From Oscillospiraceae bacterium (GTDB lineage: Bacteria; Bacillota; Clostridia; Oscillospirales; Acutalibacteraceae): a stretch of 64,000 nucleotides of DNA. The DNA is taken from the NCBI GenBank assembly GCA_015065935.1, contig SVPI01000005.1, positions 27,171 through 91,170 on the forward strand, given 5' to 3'. Under the pieces are notes generated by a model. It saw nothing but the letters and a program-made list of their open reading frames with translations, made no database searches and had not been told where the DNA came from. The position numbers were made by a program, and so were the translations under genes. This document shows positions 51,994-60,843 of this stretch, piece after piece (the first letter of the stretch is position 1; every line of letters begins with the position of its first letter).

Positions 51994-53226
51994 TTGAAAT
52001 ACGCTGCAGAACTTAATTTACTTCAAAATTCATTAAGAAAATGTCGAATTAACACAACAATTTTAAAACGTAATAACTGTATTGACAGTAGCATCGATAA
52101 TGGGTTGCGCCTGTTGCTAAATTTAAAGAATGAATATAAAAAGAACTTCCACGAAGTATTTGGCGATATTGAGGAAAAAATAATTTATTTCTTTACCGAT
52201 AAATTTTCAGGTAGTTACATTTTTTTCTTATTACCCGAAAGTAATGAGGATATTTTACTAATTGGTCCTTTTTTAAAAACAATTTTCACTAAAGAAGATG
52301 TTGTTTTTTTAATGGAACAATTAAAAATTGATTTAAAATATTTAAAAATGCTTGAAAATTACTATAGTGGTATGCCCTATGTTGCCGATTCAAGCTTTTT
52401 CTTTAATTTCATTGAGGCATTTTGTGAAAAAATTTGGCAAAGTGCTAAACCTATACAATATATTGAGTTAGAGCAAGATAAAAATGCTTCCCTACCCATT
52501 TTACAAAACGATGAAAATAATTTTGATGATGAGGAAAAAACCCTTATTAATATGAAAATGATGGAGGCACGTTACGCCTTTGAAAATGAGCTGATAAACG
52601 CTGTCTCTCGCGGTCAGATTCATATTGTTGAAAAACTTATATCTAACTTTACTGAAATCTCATTTGAAGATAGAATTAACGATAAGCTTCGTAATTATAA
52701 AAATTATGCTATTATTATGAATACAATATTAAGAAAAGCCGCCGAAAGCGGCGGCGTTCATCCTTTATATATTGATAGGGTTTCATCCGGCTTTGCAAAA
52801 GAAATTGAAGATATTTCAAATTTATCGGCAATTTCTACGCTTATGTCAAGAATTTTAAGAAAATACTGTTATCTTGTAAAGGAAAACTCTATAAAAAGCT
52901 ATTCTGCCCCTGTTCAAAAGGCAATAATTTTTATTGATAGCGACCTAACCGCAGATTTAAGTTTAAATCATCTTGCACAGCTTCAAAACATTAGCCCTGC
53001 CTATCTTTCAAATATTTTCCACAAGGAAACCGGAGAAAAACTAACCGATTATGTCAATAAAAAAAGGGTGAATTATGCAAAGCAGTTGCTTGATACAACG
53101 AATTTGCAAATCCAAACCATTGCACAGCGTTGCGGTATTGTAGATGTACACTATTTTTCAAGAATTTTTAAAAAACACACTGGTAAAACACCTAAAGAAT
53201 ACCGTGAACTTCAAAGAAAAGGTTAG
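51994..53226 (+). CDS. AraC-family transcriptional regulator (long N-terminal domain)
   Basis: A 410-residue regulator. The C-terminal 100 residues hold two helix-turn-helix motifs (LSLNHLAQLQNISPAYLSNIFHKETG and IQTIAQRCGIVDVHYFSRIFKKHTGKTPKEYR). The N-terminal 300 residues are of a type seen in clostridial AraC proteins that lack a cupin; the segment DYLLIGPFL-like (DILLIGPFLKTIFTKEDV) suggests a PocR-like or related sensor. The start is TTG 51994 with AGGTG just before it; GTG 51985 overlaps that site. It is divergent from the GPH symporter and so likely controls it. It converges with the next AraC gene, overlapping by four bases. Confidence 0.85.
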   Translation: MKYAAELNLLQNSLRKCRINTTILKRNNCIDSSIDNGLRLLLNLKNEYKKNFHEVFGDIEEKIIYFFTDKFSGSYIFFLLPESNEDILLIGPFLKTIFTKEDVVFLMEQLKIDLKYLKMLENYYSGMPYVADSSFFFNFIEAFCEKIWQSAKPIQYIELEQDKNASLPILQNDENNFDDEEKTLINMKMMEARYAFENELINAVSRGQIHIVEKLISNFTEISFEDRINDKLRNYKNYAIIMNTILRKAAESGGVHPLYIDRVSSGFAKEIEDISNLSAISTLMSRILRKYCYLVKENSIKSYSAPVQKAIIFIDSDLTADLSLNHLAQLQNISPAYLSNIFHKETGEKLTDYVNKKRVNYAKQLLDTTNLQIQTIAQRCGIVDVHYFSRIFKKHTGKTPKEYRELQRKG

Positions 53227-54089
53227 TTTTTCCTTACCTTTTGGGCACCACTTGGGCTAATACCATATTCAGCCTTAAAGGCTCTGAAAAAGTTTGTATA
53301 ATCCTTAAATCCGCAAAGTGTGCTTGTCTCCCCTGCTGTTTTACCATCTGCAAGCATTTGGCGCGCAATAACCAGCCTTTTAATGGTAATATAACGATAG
53401 AGCCCAATGCCCACCGAACTTGTAAATTCGTGAGAAAGATAATATTTGCTTACAAAAAAGTGTTGGGCAATTTTCTCTAGCGACAGCTCTTCACTTAAAT
53501 GTTCGGAAACATAATTTAAAACCCTCGAAACTAAAGGTGAAATTTCCTTTTTTTGCTTTAAATTATCCTTTTGCAAAACCGACATACGGTTGATTTCAAC
53601 CATAAATTGCAGGAATATACCATAAGCACAAAGCTTGTTACCATAAGAATTTCCATAAAATTCTCTAATTAAATCACCAAGCCTTGCGATTATTCCTGAG
53701 CGTTCATATTCATCGGGGCGCAACAGGTTTTTATGATCGGGGTCACTAACATCAAAGCATTTTGTTAAATCCTCGGTCGTTTCTGATAAACTTTCTAGAT
53801 AGTTTTTATCAATCCACAGCACTATTCGCTCGTAATTTTTACTGTCACTTTTAAGAATCGGTCTATGCAGCTCCATTGGGTTAATTAGCAGTAAATCACC
53901 TTTTTTGAGCCTGTAAAGACTGCCTTCGACCCAATATTCCACATCACCATCCAAAAAACAGTACACCTCATAAAAGGTATGGTGATGCACCTGAACGTCC
54001 TCAGCGCCTGATTTTTTATAATGAAAAACCTCAAACTCATTGCTTTTCATAACCTGGCGCGGGTCAAAACTTTGTGAAATTTCTCGCAT
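53223..54089 (-). CDS. AraC-family transcriptional regulator with cupin sensor
   Basis: A 288-residue regulator. The N-terminal cupin domain (about 15-150) has HHHTFYEVYCFLDG and LLINPMELHRP, the AraC sugar-sensing fold. The C-terminal AraC DNA-binding domain (about 185-288) has LSLEKIAQHFFVSKYYLSHEF and GETSTLCGFKDYTNFFRAFKAEYGISP. ATG 54089 is the start. It is divergent from uxaC, with 130 nt between, and is the likely regulator of the uronate operon. Confidence 0.88.
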   Translation of the reverse strand: MREISQSFDPRQVMKSNEFEVFHYKKSGAEDVQVHHHTFYEVYCFLDGDVEYWVEGSLYRLKKGDLLLINPMELHRPILKSDSKNYERIVLWIDKNYLESLSETTEDLTKCFDVSDPDHKNLLRPDEYERSGIIARLGDLIREFYGNSYGNKLCAYGIFLQFMVEINRMSVLQKDNLKQKKEISPLVSRVLNYVSEHLSEELSLEKIAQHFFVSKYYLSHEFTSSVGIGLYRYITIKRLVIARQMLADGKTAGETSTLCGFKDYTNFFRAFKAEYGISPSGAQKVRKN

Positions 54090-54219
54090 AAAATGCCCCT
54101 TAATGTATTATAAGGTTATATTACCGCAATATTTGCAATATGTCAAACAATTTGTGCAATTAACATTGTGAAAAAATGTGTTAAAATTGGTTTATAATAC
54201 CGAAAAGGTTGTGTTATGA
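54090..54219. promoter_or_regulatory. Divergent control region of AraC gene and uxaC
   Basis: A -10 box TATAAT for uxaC is at 54193-54198 with no good -35 at the usual distance, as expected for an activated promoter. A -10 box for the minus-strand regulator is near 54109-54114. A small inverted repeat GCAATATTTGC (about 54126-54136) and several TTGTG/GCAAT words may be operator sites; no consensus is known. Confidence 0.4.
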
Positions 54220-55629
54220 ATGAAAAAATTTATGGATGAAAACTTTTTGCTCTCCACCGATACTGCAAAAACGCTTTATCACTCTTACGCCGCTGATATG
54301 CCTATTGTTGACTATCACTGCCACGTAAGCGCAAAGGAAATTTTTGAGGATAAGCGCTTTGAAAACATAACGCAGGTTTGGCTTGGTGGCGACCATTACA
54401 AATGGCGCGTTATGCGTTCTAACGGCGTTGATGAGCGCTATATCACAGGCGATGCCACCGATTTTGAAAAATTCCAAAAATTTGCTGAAGCACTACCTAA
54501 GGCAATCGGTAACCCAATGTATCATTGGTGCCATCTTGAACTCAAAAAATATTTCGGTTATGATGGCGTTTTAAACGCCGACACCGCAAAAGAGGTTTGG
54601 GACCTGGCCGAAGCAAAATTAAAAGAGCCTCAAATGAGCGTTCGCGGCCTTATTGAACAAAGTAATGTTGCTTTTATCGGCACAACCGATGACCCCACCG
54701 ACAATCTCCAGTGGCACATTAAAATTAAGGAGCAAGGCACCCTTAAAACGGTTGTTGCGCCTTCCTTCCGCCCCGATAAAGCATTTAATATTGATAAAGC
54801 AGGCTGGAAGGAGTATATCGCTTCCCTGTCTTCTGTTAGCGGTGTTAAAATCAACTCCTTTGAAAGCCTGAAGGCTGCTCTGCGCGATAGAATGAATTTC
54901 TTTGACACGGTCGGCTGTAAGGCCAGCGACCACGGCCTTGATTTTATGATTTTCTGCCCTGCCGATGAAAAGACACTTGATAAAATTATTAAAAAAGGTC
55001 TTTCAGGAAAAGCAGTTACCGCAATTGAAGCCGAAATGCTTAAAACTGAGCTTTTAAAGTTCTGCGGAAAAGAATATGTTCGCCTTGGTTGGGCTATGCA
55101 GATTCATTACAACTGTTTAAGAAACCCCAACACAAAAATGTTTAACACCTTAGGCCCCGATACAGGTTTTGACTGCATCGGTCCTAACAACGGCGCCGCA
55201 AAGGTTGCAAAGCTGCTGGATTCCCTTTACAGCACAAATAGCCTGCCCCGCACAATTCTTTATAGCCTCGATGCGGCAGACAATGCTTTCCTCGACACCA
55301 TCATCGGTGCCTTCCAGGGCAGCGAAATTGCCGGAAAATTGCAGCACGGCTCGGCTTGGTGGTTTAATGATAACAAACAAGGTATGCGTGACCAAATGGT
55401 TTCCCTGGCAAATTTAAGCCTGCTTGGCAACTTTATCGGTATGCTTACCGACTCCCGCAGCTTTTTAAGCTACACCCGCCACGAATATTTCAGAAGAATT
55501 CTCTGTGATTTAATCGGCGAATGGGTTGAAAACGGAGAATATCCCGATGATATTGATGCAGTCGGCAAAATTGTTCAGGACATCAGTGCAAATAATGCAC
55601 TTAAATATTTTGGCTTGGAGGTAAAATAA
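54220..55629 (+). CDS. uxaC: Glucuronate isomerase UxaC
   Basis: A 469-residue cytosolic isomerase (uronate isomerase, amidohydrolase superfamily) that converts D-glucuronate to D-fructuronate or D-galacturonate to D-tagaturonate. The metal site begins with [11 protein letters not shown]; next is the family motif [17 protein letters not shown]. Later conserved parts are [21 protein letters not shown] and the late [20 protein letters not shown]. Length agrees with the family. ATG 54220 has AAAAGG upstream. uxuA starts one base after its stop, so translation is coupled. Confidence 0.95.
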   Translation: MKKFMDENFLLSTDTAKTLYHSYAADMPIVDYHCHVSAKEIFEDKRFENITQVWLGGDHYKWRVMRSNGVDERYITGDATDFEKFQKFAEALPKAIGNPMYHWCHLELKKYFGYDGVLNADTAKEVWDLAEAKLKEPQMSVRGLIEQSNVAFIGTTDDPTDNLQWHIKIKEQGTLKTVVAPSFRPDKAFNIDKAGWKEYIASLSSVSGVKINSFESLKAALRDRMNFFDTVGCKASDHGLDFMIFCPADEKTLDKIIKKGLSGKAVTAIEAEMLKTELLKFCGKEYVRLGWAMQIHYNCLRNPNTKMFNTLGPDTGFDCIGPNNGAAKVAKLLDSLYSTNSLPRTILYSLDAADNAFLDTIIGAFQGSEIAGKLQHGSAWWFNDNKQGMRDQMVSLANLSLLGNFIGMLTDSRSFLSYTRHEYFRRILCDLIGEWVENGEYPDDIDAVGKIVQDISANNALKYFGLEVK

Positions 55630-55630
55630 A

Positions 55631-56680
55631 ATGGATATGAAGCTTTCCTTCCGCTGGTATGGCGAGGATGACCCCATTTCCCTTGAGTACATTTCTCAAA
55701 TTCCCGGTATGCGCAGTATCGTTTCTGCAGTTTATGATGTTAAACCCGGTGAGGTTTGGCCAGAAGAAAGCATTAAAAAGTTAAAGGATTCCTGCGAAAA
55801 GCACGGTCTTATTTTTGATGTTGTTGAGTCAATTCCTGTTCACGAGGATATAAAACTTGGCCGCGGCAATGTTGATGAGCTTTTAGAGGTTTACTGCGAG
55901 AACATTCGCCGTTGCGCAAAGTATGGCGTTAAATGCGTGACCTACAATTTTATGCCTGTTTTTGACTGGACAAGAACTCAGCTTGATAAAAAGGCTCCCG
56001 ATGGCTCAACAAGCCTTGTTATGTATTGGGACCAAATGAGAGGTCTTGACCCCCTTAAGGATGATATTCATCTTCCCGGTTGGGATTCAAGCTACACTCA
56101 AGCCGAGGTTCGCGAGCTTATTACAGCCTATGGCGAAATTGGTGAAGAGGGACTTTGGAACAACCTTGAAAAGTTTCTTAAAAAGGTTATCCCTGTTGCT
56201 GAGGAATGCGGCGTTAGAATGGCAATTCATCCCGATGACCCGCCATATCCCATTTTCGGACTTCCAAGAATTATTACCTGCGAAGCAAATCTTGACCGCT
56301 TCTTAAAGCTGGTTGATTCCCCTGCTAACACCCTTTGCCTTTGCACAGGCAGCCTTGGTTGCGCAAAAACCAACGACATTCCCAAAATGGTTAGAAAATA
56401 TGCCGAAATGGACCGCATCGGCTTTATGCATATTAGAAACGTTAAGGTTATGGAGGATGGCTCATTTGAGGAACGCGCTCACCTTTCCTCCTGTGGTAGC
56501 CTTGATATATATGAAATTGTTAAGGCTCTTACCGATAATAATTTTAAGGGCTACGTTCGCCCCGACCACGGCAGAATGATTTGGGGCGAAACAGGCAAAC
56601 CCGGCTATGGTCTTTTTGACAGAGCGCTGGGCGCTGCCTATATTAATGGCCTTTTTGAAGCCGCCGAAAAAGCAAAATAA
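55631..56680 (+). CDS. uxuA: Mannonate dehydratase UxuA
   Basis: A 349-residue enolase-independent dehydratase (xylose isomerase-like barrel) that turns D-mannonate into 2-keto-3-deoxy-D-gluconate. Family signatures: [20 protein letters not shown] at the start (MKLSFRWYG), [42 protein letters not shown] and LCLCTGSLG, with metal-binding His, Cys and His in the C-terminal half. GGAGG lies within the end of uxaC. It is the second gene of the operon. Confidence 0.95.
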   Translation: MDMKLSFRWYGEDDPISLEYISQIPGMRSIVSAVYDVKPGEVWPEESIKKLKDSCEKHGLIFDVVESIPVHEDIKLGRGNVDELLEVYCENIRRCAKYGVKCVTYNFMPVFDWTRTQLDKKAPDGSTSLVMYWDQMRGLDPLKDDIHLPGWDSSYTQAEVRELITAYGEIGEEGLWNNLEKFLKKVIPVAEECGVRMAIHPDDPPYPIFGLPRIITCEANLDRFLKLVDSPANTLCLCTGSLGCAKTNDIPKMVRKYAEMDRIGFMHIRNVKVMEDGSFEERAHLSSCGSLDIYEIVKALTDNNFKGYVRPDHGRMIWGETGKPGYGLFDRALGAAYINGLFEAAEKAK

Positions 56681-56692
56681 GGAGAAAAAGCA

Positions 56693-57544
56693 ATGAAAAT
56701 GAATGTTTTAAACACCGATTTAACCGGCAAGGTTGCCGTTGTAACAGGCGCAGGCGGCGTTCTTTGCAGTCATTTTGCAAAGGTTATTGCCAGGGCCGGC
56801 GCCAAGGTTGCGCTTCTTGATTTAAACGAGGCTGCAGCACAAGGCTTTGCCGATGAAATTGTTGCCGAAGGCGGCATTGCCAAAGCCTACGGTTGCAACG
56901 TTCTTGATAAAGCAATCTGTGAAGAGGTTGCAAAAAAGGTTATGGCTGATTTTGGTCCCTGTGACCTTCTTATTAACGGCGCAGGCGGAAATAATCCGAG
57001 AGCCACAACCGATAAAGAATATTTTGAGCTTGGCGATATTGATGCCGACACAAAAAGCTTCTTTGATTTAGAGGCTGATGGCGTTGGTTTCGTATTTAAC
57101 CTTAACTTCCTCGGTACCCTTATTCCCACACAGGCTTTCGCAAAGCAGATGGTTGGCAGAAAGGGCTGCAGCATTCTTAACATTTCCTCAATGAATGCCT
57201 ACACTCCCCTTACCAAAATCCCCGCCTATTCAGGCGCAAAGGCTGCAATTTCCAACTTTACACAGTGGCTTGCTGTTCATTTCTCAAAGGTTGGCATCCG
57301 CGTTAACGCTATTGCTCCCGGTTTCTTCTCAACAAAACAGAACGCAAAGCTTCTCTTTAATGAGGACGGAACTCCCACTGCCAGAACAGGTAAAATTCTT
57401 GCCGCAACTCCTATGGGTCGCTTCGGCGAAAGCGAGGAGCTTGAAGGCGGTCTTTTATTCCTTGTAAATGAAGAAGCAGCAGGCTTTATAACCGGCGTTG
57501 TTCTTCCTATTGATGGCGGATTTTCTGCCTATTCAGGTGTATAA
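56693..57544 (+). CDS. SDR oxidoreductase, probable D-mannonate oxidoreductase
   Basis: A 283-residue short-chain dehydrogenase. The cofactor motif is TGAGGVLC, with NGAGGN in place of NNAG; the catalytic Ser is in NISSMN and the Tyr/Lys pair in YSGAK. An insert at about 100-125 (NNPRATTDKEYFELGDIDAD) is characteristic of SDR enzymes in uronate operons that replace the unrelated UxuB. In this setting it should reduce D-fructuronate to D-mannonate. ATG 56693 follows AAGGAG; a second ATG two codons on is also possible. It sits between uxuA and kdgK, 12 nt after uxuA. Confidence 0.88.
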   Translation: MKMNVLNTDLTGKVAVVTGAGGVLCSHFAKVIARAGAKVALLDLNEAAAQGFADEIVAEGGIAKAYGCNVLDKAICEEVAKKVMADFGPCDLLINGAGGNNPRATTDKEYFELGDIDADTKSFFDLEADGVGFVFNLNFLGTLIPTQAFAKQMVGRKGCSILNISSMNAYTPLTKIPAYSGAKAAISNFTQWLAVHFSKVGIRVNAIAPGFFSTKQNAKLLFNEDGTPTARTGKILAATPMGRFGESEELEGGLLFLVNEEAAGFITGVVLPIDGGFSAYSGV

Positions 57545-57568
57545 TTACTATTAAAGGAGAAAATAAAA

Positions 57569-58591
57569 ATGGCTAAAATTGTTACTTTCGGTGAACTTAT
57601 GCTTCGTTTGGCACCTAACGGTTATTATCGTTTCTTCCAAAACGACCAAATGCAGGCAACCTTTGGCGGCGGTGAAGCAAACGTTGCTGTGTCCCTTGCA
57701 AACTATGGAATGGATTCAGTTTATGTTACTAAGCTTCCCGACCACGCTATCGGTCAGGCTGCTGTTAATTCCCTTCGTTATTTTGGCGTTGACACCTCTA
57801 AAATCGTTCGCGGAGGAGACAGAGTTGGTATTTATTACCTCGAAAAAGGCGCTTCACAGCGCGGCTCGGTTTGTATTTATGACCGCGCTCATTCCTCCAT
57901 TCAGGAAGCCTCCCCTGCCGATTTTGATTGGGACAGCATTTTTGAAGGTGCCGACTGGTTCCATTTCACAGGTATTACCCCCGCTCTCGGTGGAAACCTT
58001 GTTGAAATCTGCAAGCAGGCCTGCATTGCCGCAAAGTCAAAGGGCGTTAAGATTTCCTGCGATTTAAACTATCGCGGCAAGCTTTGGACCAGAGCCGAAG
58101 CCAGAGAGGCAATGACAGAGCTTTGCAAATATGTTGATGTTTGCATTTCCAATGAAGAGGATGCAAAGGATGTTTTCGGCATTGAGGCTGAGGATACCGA
58201 TATTTACGGCGGCAAGCTTAATCACGACGGCTACAAGAGCGTTGCAAAACAGCTTGCTGATAAATTCGGTTTTGAGAAGGTTGCTATAACCCTTCGCACC
58301 TCTATTTCCGCCAGTGATAATGACTGGGCAGGTATGCTTTATGATGGCGAAAACTACTGCTTCTCTAAAACCTATCATTTAAGAATTGTTGACCGCGTTG
58401 GCGGCGGTGATTCCTTTGGCGGCGGTCTTATTTATGCCCTTTTGAACGGCAAAAATACCCAGGAGGCCATTGAGTTTGCAGTTGCTGCATCTGCACTTAA
58501 GCATACAATTGAAGGCGACTACAACCGCGTTGGAGTAAAAGAGATTGAAAAGCTTGCAGGCGGCGACGGTTCAGGCCGCGTTCAGAGATAA
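57569..58591 (+). CDS. kdgK: 2-keto-3-deoxygluconate kinase KdgK
   Basis: A 340-residue PfkB-family sugar kinase that phosphorylates 2-keto-3-deoxygluconate. The N-terminal FGELMLRLAPNG, FGGGEANVAVSLA and KLPDHAIGQ, the substrate Tyr/Arg region GIYYLEKGASQR, and the C-terminal anion hole DRVGGGDSFGGG with catalytic Asp are all visible. GGAG precedes the ATG. It is the last gene of the uronate operon. The aldolase KdgA that should follow is not encoded here. Confidence 0.93.
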   Translation: MAKIVTFGELMLRLAPNGYYRFFQNDQMQATFGGGEANVAVSLANYGMDSVYVTKLPDHAIGQAAVNSLRYFGVDTSKIVRGGDRVGIYYLEKGASQRGSVCIYDRAHSSIQEASPADFDWDSIFEGADWFHFTGITPALGGNLVEICKQACIAAKSKGVKISCDLNYRGKLWTRAEAREAMTELCKYVDVCISNEEDAKDVFGIEAEDTDIYGGKLNHDGYKSVAKQLADKFGFEKVAITLRTSISASDNDWAGMLYDGENYCFSKTYHLRIVDRVGGGDSFGGGLIYALLNGKNTQEAIEFAVAASALKHTIEGDYNRVGVKEIEKLAGGDGSGRVQR

Positions 58592-58604
58592 GAATTAAAA
58601 ATTT

Positions 58605-58634
58605 AAGCACTCCGCTAAAACGGAGTGCTTTTTT
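58605..58634. terminator. Terminator of the uronate operon (bidirectional)
   Basis: AAGCACTCCG (58605-58614) pairs with CGGAGTGCTT (58621-58630) around CTAAAA, ending in a T run. The converging AraC gene ends at 58633. Confidence 0.9.
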
Positions 58635-59352
58635 ATATTCTATGTTTCTCTCTAAAAAACTTTGGCGATTCGCCTTTTTCCATTTTAAAGGCGTTGGAAA
58701 GATAAAACGCGTTGTCATAACCGCAAATATCGGCAATCTCTGTTAAGGATAAATCACTGGTGATTAGCAACTCCTCTGCTTCCTTTAAACGAAGGTTTGA
58801 AAGATACTTTATTGGTGTTATTCCTGTTGAATTTTTAAAAAGTTCAATAATACCCGACTTTGAAATACGAAATTTGTTGGTTAAAAGATTTAGCGAAATT
58901 TTCTCTTTCAGGTTTTCTTTGAAAAATTGTATAATCTCTTCAACTAAGGGGTTTTTGGGCTTAGAAACAAACGCTTCCTCGGCGCTTATTTGCATAAAGA
59001 CATCGTTTAAAAAATATTCTGCATATTCTTTACTGTTCTTACTTGCTTCTAGCATAAAAGCAAAGGTTGATAATAGGCGCATTTTATTTTTAACAGGCAA
59101 AATACCGCAGGGTAAATCTTTTTCAAAAACCGCCTTAATGTAATAAAATTTAAGCTGTGAGGTTATGTGTCTTTCAAAACTAATATTTTTTGGAAAAGCA
59201 ACTAAATCATTGGGCTTTATAGAAACAGTTTTACCATTAACCGTTAAATCAAAACCACCTTCTAAAACATAAAATAAAGCATCCGTTGGCTGTTTTCCCT
59301 TTTCAAGACCAAATTTATCCATTGAGCGCAGCATACAATCTAAAAATTTCAT
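58633..59352 (-). CDS. AraC-family transcriptional regulator (short)
   Basis: A 239-residue regulator with an N-terminal cupin-like half (about 15-100; LFYVLEGGFDLTVNGKTVSI, PNDLVAFP) and a C-terminal AraC domain (about 140-239; ISLNLLTNKFRISKSGIIELFKNSTGITP, LSLTEIADICGYDNAFYLSNAFKMEKGESP). ATG 59352 follows GGAGGGG; the longer frame is not needed. It is divergent from the FAD oxidoreductase unit, with paired repeats in the space between, and is its likely regulator. Confidence 0.86.
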   Translation of the reverse strand: MKFLDCMLRSMDKFGLEKGKQPTDALFYVLEGGFDLTVNGKTVSIKPNDLVAFPKNISFERHITSQLKFYYIKAVFEKDLPCGILPVKNKMRLLSTFAFMLEASKNSKEYAEYFLNDVFMQISAEEAFVSKPKNPLVEEIIQFFKENLKEKISLNLLTNKFRISKSGIIELFKNSTGITPIKYLSNLRLKEAEELLITSDLSLTEIADICGYDNAFYLSNAFKMEKGESPKFFREKHRI

Positions 59353-59365
59353 TTTGCCCCTCCTT

Positions 59366-59413
59366 TGGAATATTTTATATGTAAATAATAACATATTCCA
59401 TTTTATATGTCAA
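59366..59413. promoter_or_regulatory. Candidate operator repeats between AraC gene and FAD enzyme gene
   Basis: A direct repeat ATTTTATATGT occurs at 59372 and 59400 (28 nt apart), and an inverted repeat TGGAATAT (59366-59373)/ATATTCCA (59393-59400) overlaps it. Direct half-sites are typical for AraC binding. A promoter candidate for the FAD gene (TTGAGT 59416-59421, 17 nt, TTATAT 59439-59444) follows. Confidence 0.5.
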
Positions 59414-59457
59414 TTTTGAGTGCTAACATTAAAATATATTATATGGGAGGCGGTAAA

Positions 59458-60828
59458 ATGAACATTAAAAGGACAGACAATTATGATTTTGTTGTTTGCG
59501 GCGGTGGTGTTGCAGGTTTTGCAGCAGCTGTAAGCGCGGCGCGAAAAGGTTTACGGGTTGCTTTAATAGAAAAAAACGCCATTTTAGGTGGCGTTGCAAC
59601 TGCGGCAGGGGTTAATCAGCTCCTTGGCGGGCGAAAACTTGATAATAACAACAAGCATGTTCGTGTAGTTGGCGGCATTTTCGATGAACTGACCGATCGC
59701 CTTATTAAAAAAGGTCAGGCTATTGAGCCAAACGATATTGACTTATCCTTTAATCCTTTTGGTTGGTATCCAAGAATGGCATCGGGTATTTCTTGCGGTG
59801 AAACCGCTCTTAAAATTTGCCTTGATGAAATGTGTGTTGAAGCAGGCGTTCGAATCTATTTTAACACAGTTATAACCGATGTTGATTTTAACGAAAATCT
59901 AAAGGCTGTTATTGTTTATAATAAGGATGGCTTCGTGCGAATTGAGGCAAAAATGTTTGCCGATTGCACGGGAGATGCTGATGTTGTTTATATGTGCGGT
60001 CTTCCTTTTGAAAAAGGCCGTAAAGAAGATGGTCTTATGACTCCCGCTTCCACCGAAATGCACCTTGAAAATGTTGACACAACCGAGCTTGTAACATATC
60101 AAAACGAGCACCAATCACCGAAACTTATTGAAATTATTGATAAACTAACCGAGGAAGGTATTTGGGACTTCCCTGTTGATATTTTTGTTGGCGTAAGACT
60201 TGTTGAAGAAGACGTTTTTCTTATTAACACATTGCGTCAACGCGGCATTGACGGCACAAAGGAAGAAGATGTTACCAGGGCAATAATTGCAGGCCGAAAA
60301 GACTGTGTAAGACTTTATGAAATTCTAAAAGAACACTTCCCCGGTTTTAAAAACTCAAGAATCCGAAAGATTGCCGACCATTTGGGAGTTCGCGAAACAA
60401 GGAGAATCATAGGGCAAAAAACCGTTACCGTTTTTGATGCATTAAATGGTAAAAAATTTGATGATACCATTGCTGCAACAACCTATAACTTTGATCTGCC
60501 CGATCCTGTCAAATCGGGTTATGACCCAATGATGGGCAGTGTCAGAGCACCAAAAGACGAAAGAAAACACGTTGTTATTCGCATTCCCTACGGTTCACTT
60601 TTGCCCAAAGGCGCAAATAATTTAATTGTTGCGGGACGATGTATAAGTGTTGAAAGAGAAGTTTTGGGTCCTGCAAGAATTATGGGGCCTTGTATGATGA
60701 TGGGTCAGGCGGCAGGTGTTGCCGCAAGCTTGGCTAACGGAGATTTTACATCGGTTGACACAAATGTTTTAAGGCAAACACTATGGTCAGATGGCGTTAT
60801 CGACCCTGACACTCTCCCTTTTAATTAA
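59458..60828 (+). CDS. FAD-dependent oxidoreductase (FAD_oxidored family)
   Basis: A 456-residue flavoprotein. The dinucleotide-binding motif CGGGVAGFAAA is at 14-24, followed by the Glu that binds the ribose (LIEKNAILGG). ADCTGDADVVYMCG at about 165-180 and the C-terminal NLIVAGRCISVEREVLGPARIMGPCMMMGQAAGVAA are characteristic of FAD_oxidored proteins found next to polysaccharide or sugar-catabolism genes. Substrate unknown; an alcohol or sugar oxidation is possible. ATG 59458 follows GGGAGGCGG. The next gene begins 15 nt after its stop. Confidence 0.85.
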   Translation: MNIKRTDNYDFVVCGGGVAGFAAAVSAARKGLRVALIEKNAILGGVATAAGVNQLLGGRKLDNNNKHVRVVGGIFDELTDRLIKKGQAIEPNDIDLSFNPFGWYPRMASGISCGETALKICLDEMCVEAGVRIYFNTVITDVDFNENLKAVIVYNKDGFVRIEAKMFADCTGDADVVYMCGLPFEKGRKEDGLMTPASTEMHLENVDTTELVTYQNEHQSPKLIEIIDKLTEEGIWDFPVDIFVGVRLVEEDVFLINTLRQRGIDGTKEEDVTRAIIAGRKDCVRLYEILKEHFPGFKNSRIRKIADHLGVRETRRIIGQKTVTVFDALNGKKFDDTIAATTYNFDLPDPVKSGYDPMMGSVRAPKDERKHVVIRIPYGSLLPKGANNLIVAGRCISVEREVLGPARIMGPCMMMGQAAGVAASLANGDFTSVDTNVLRQTLWSDGVIDPDTLPFN

Positions 60829-60843
60829 GAAGGCGGTGTAAAT

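Noticed and set aside
54090..54219. CcpA (cre) site before uxaC
   Set aside because: No sequence close to the cre consensus was found; only short AT-rich words and one small inverted repeat are present.
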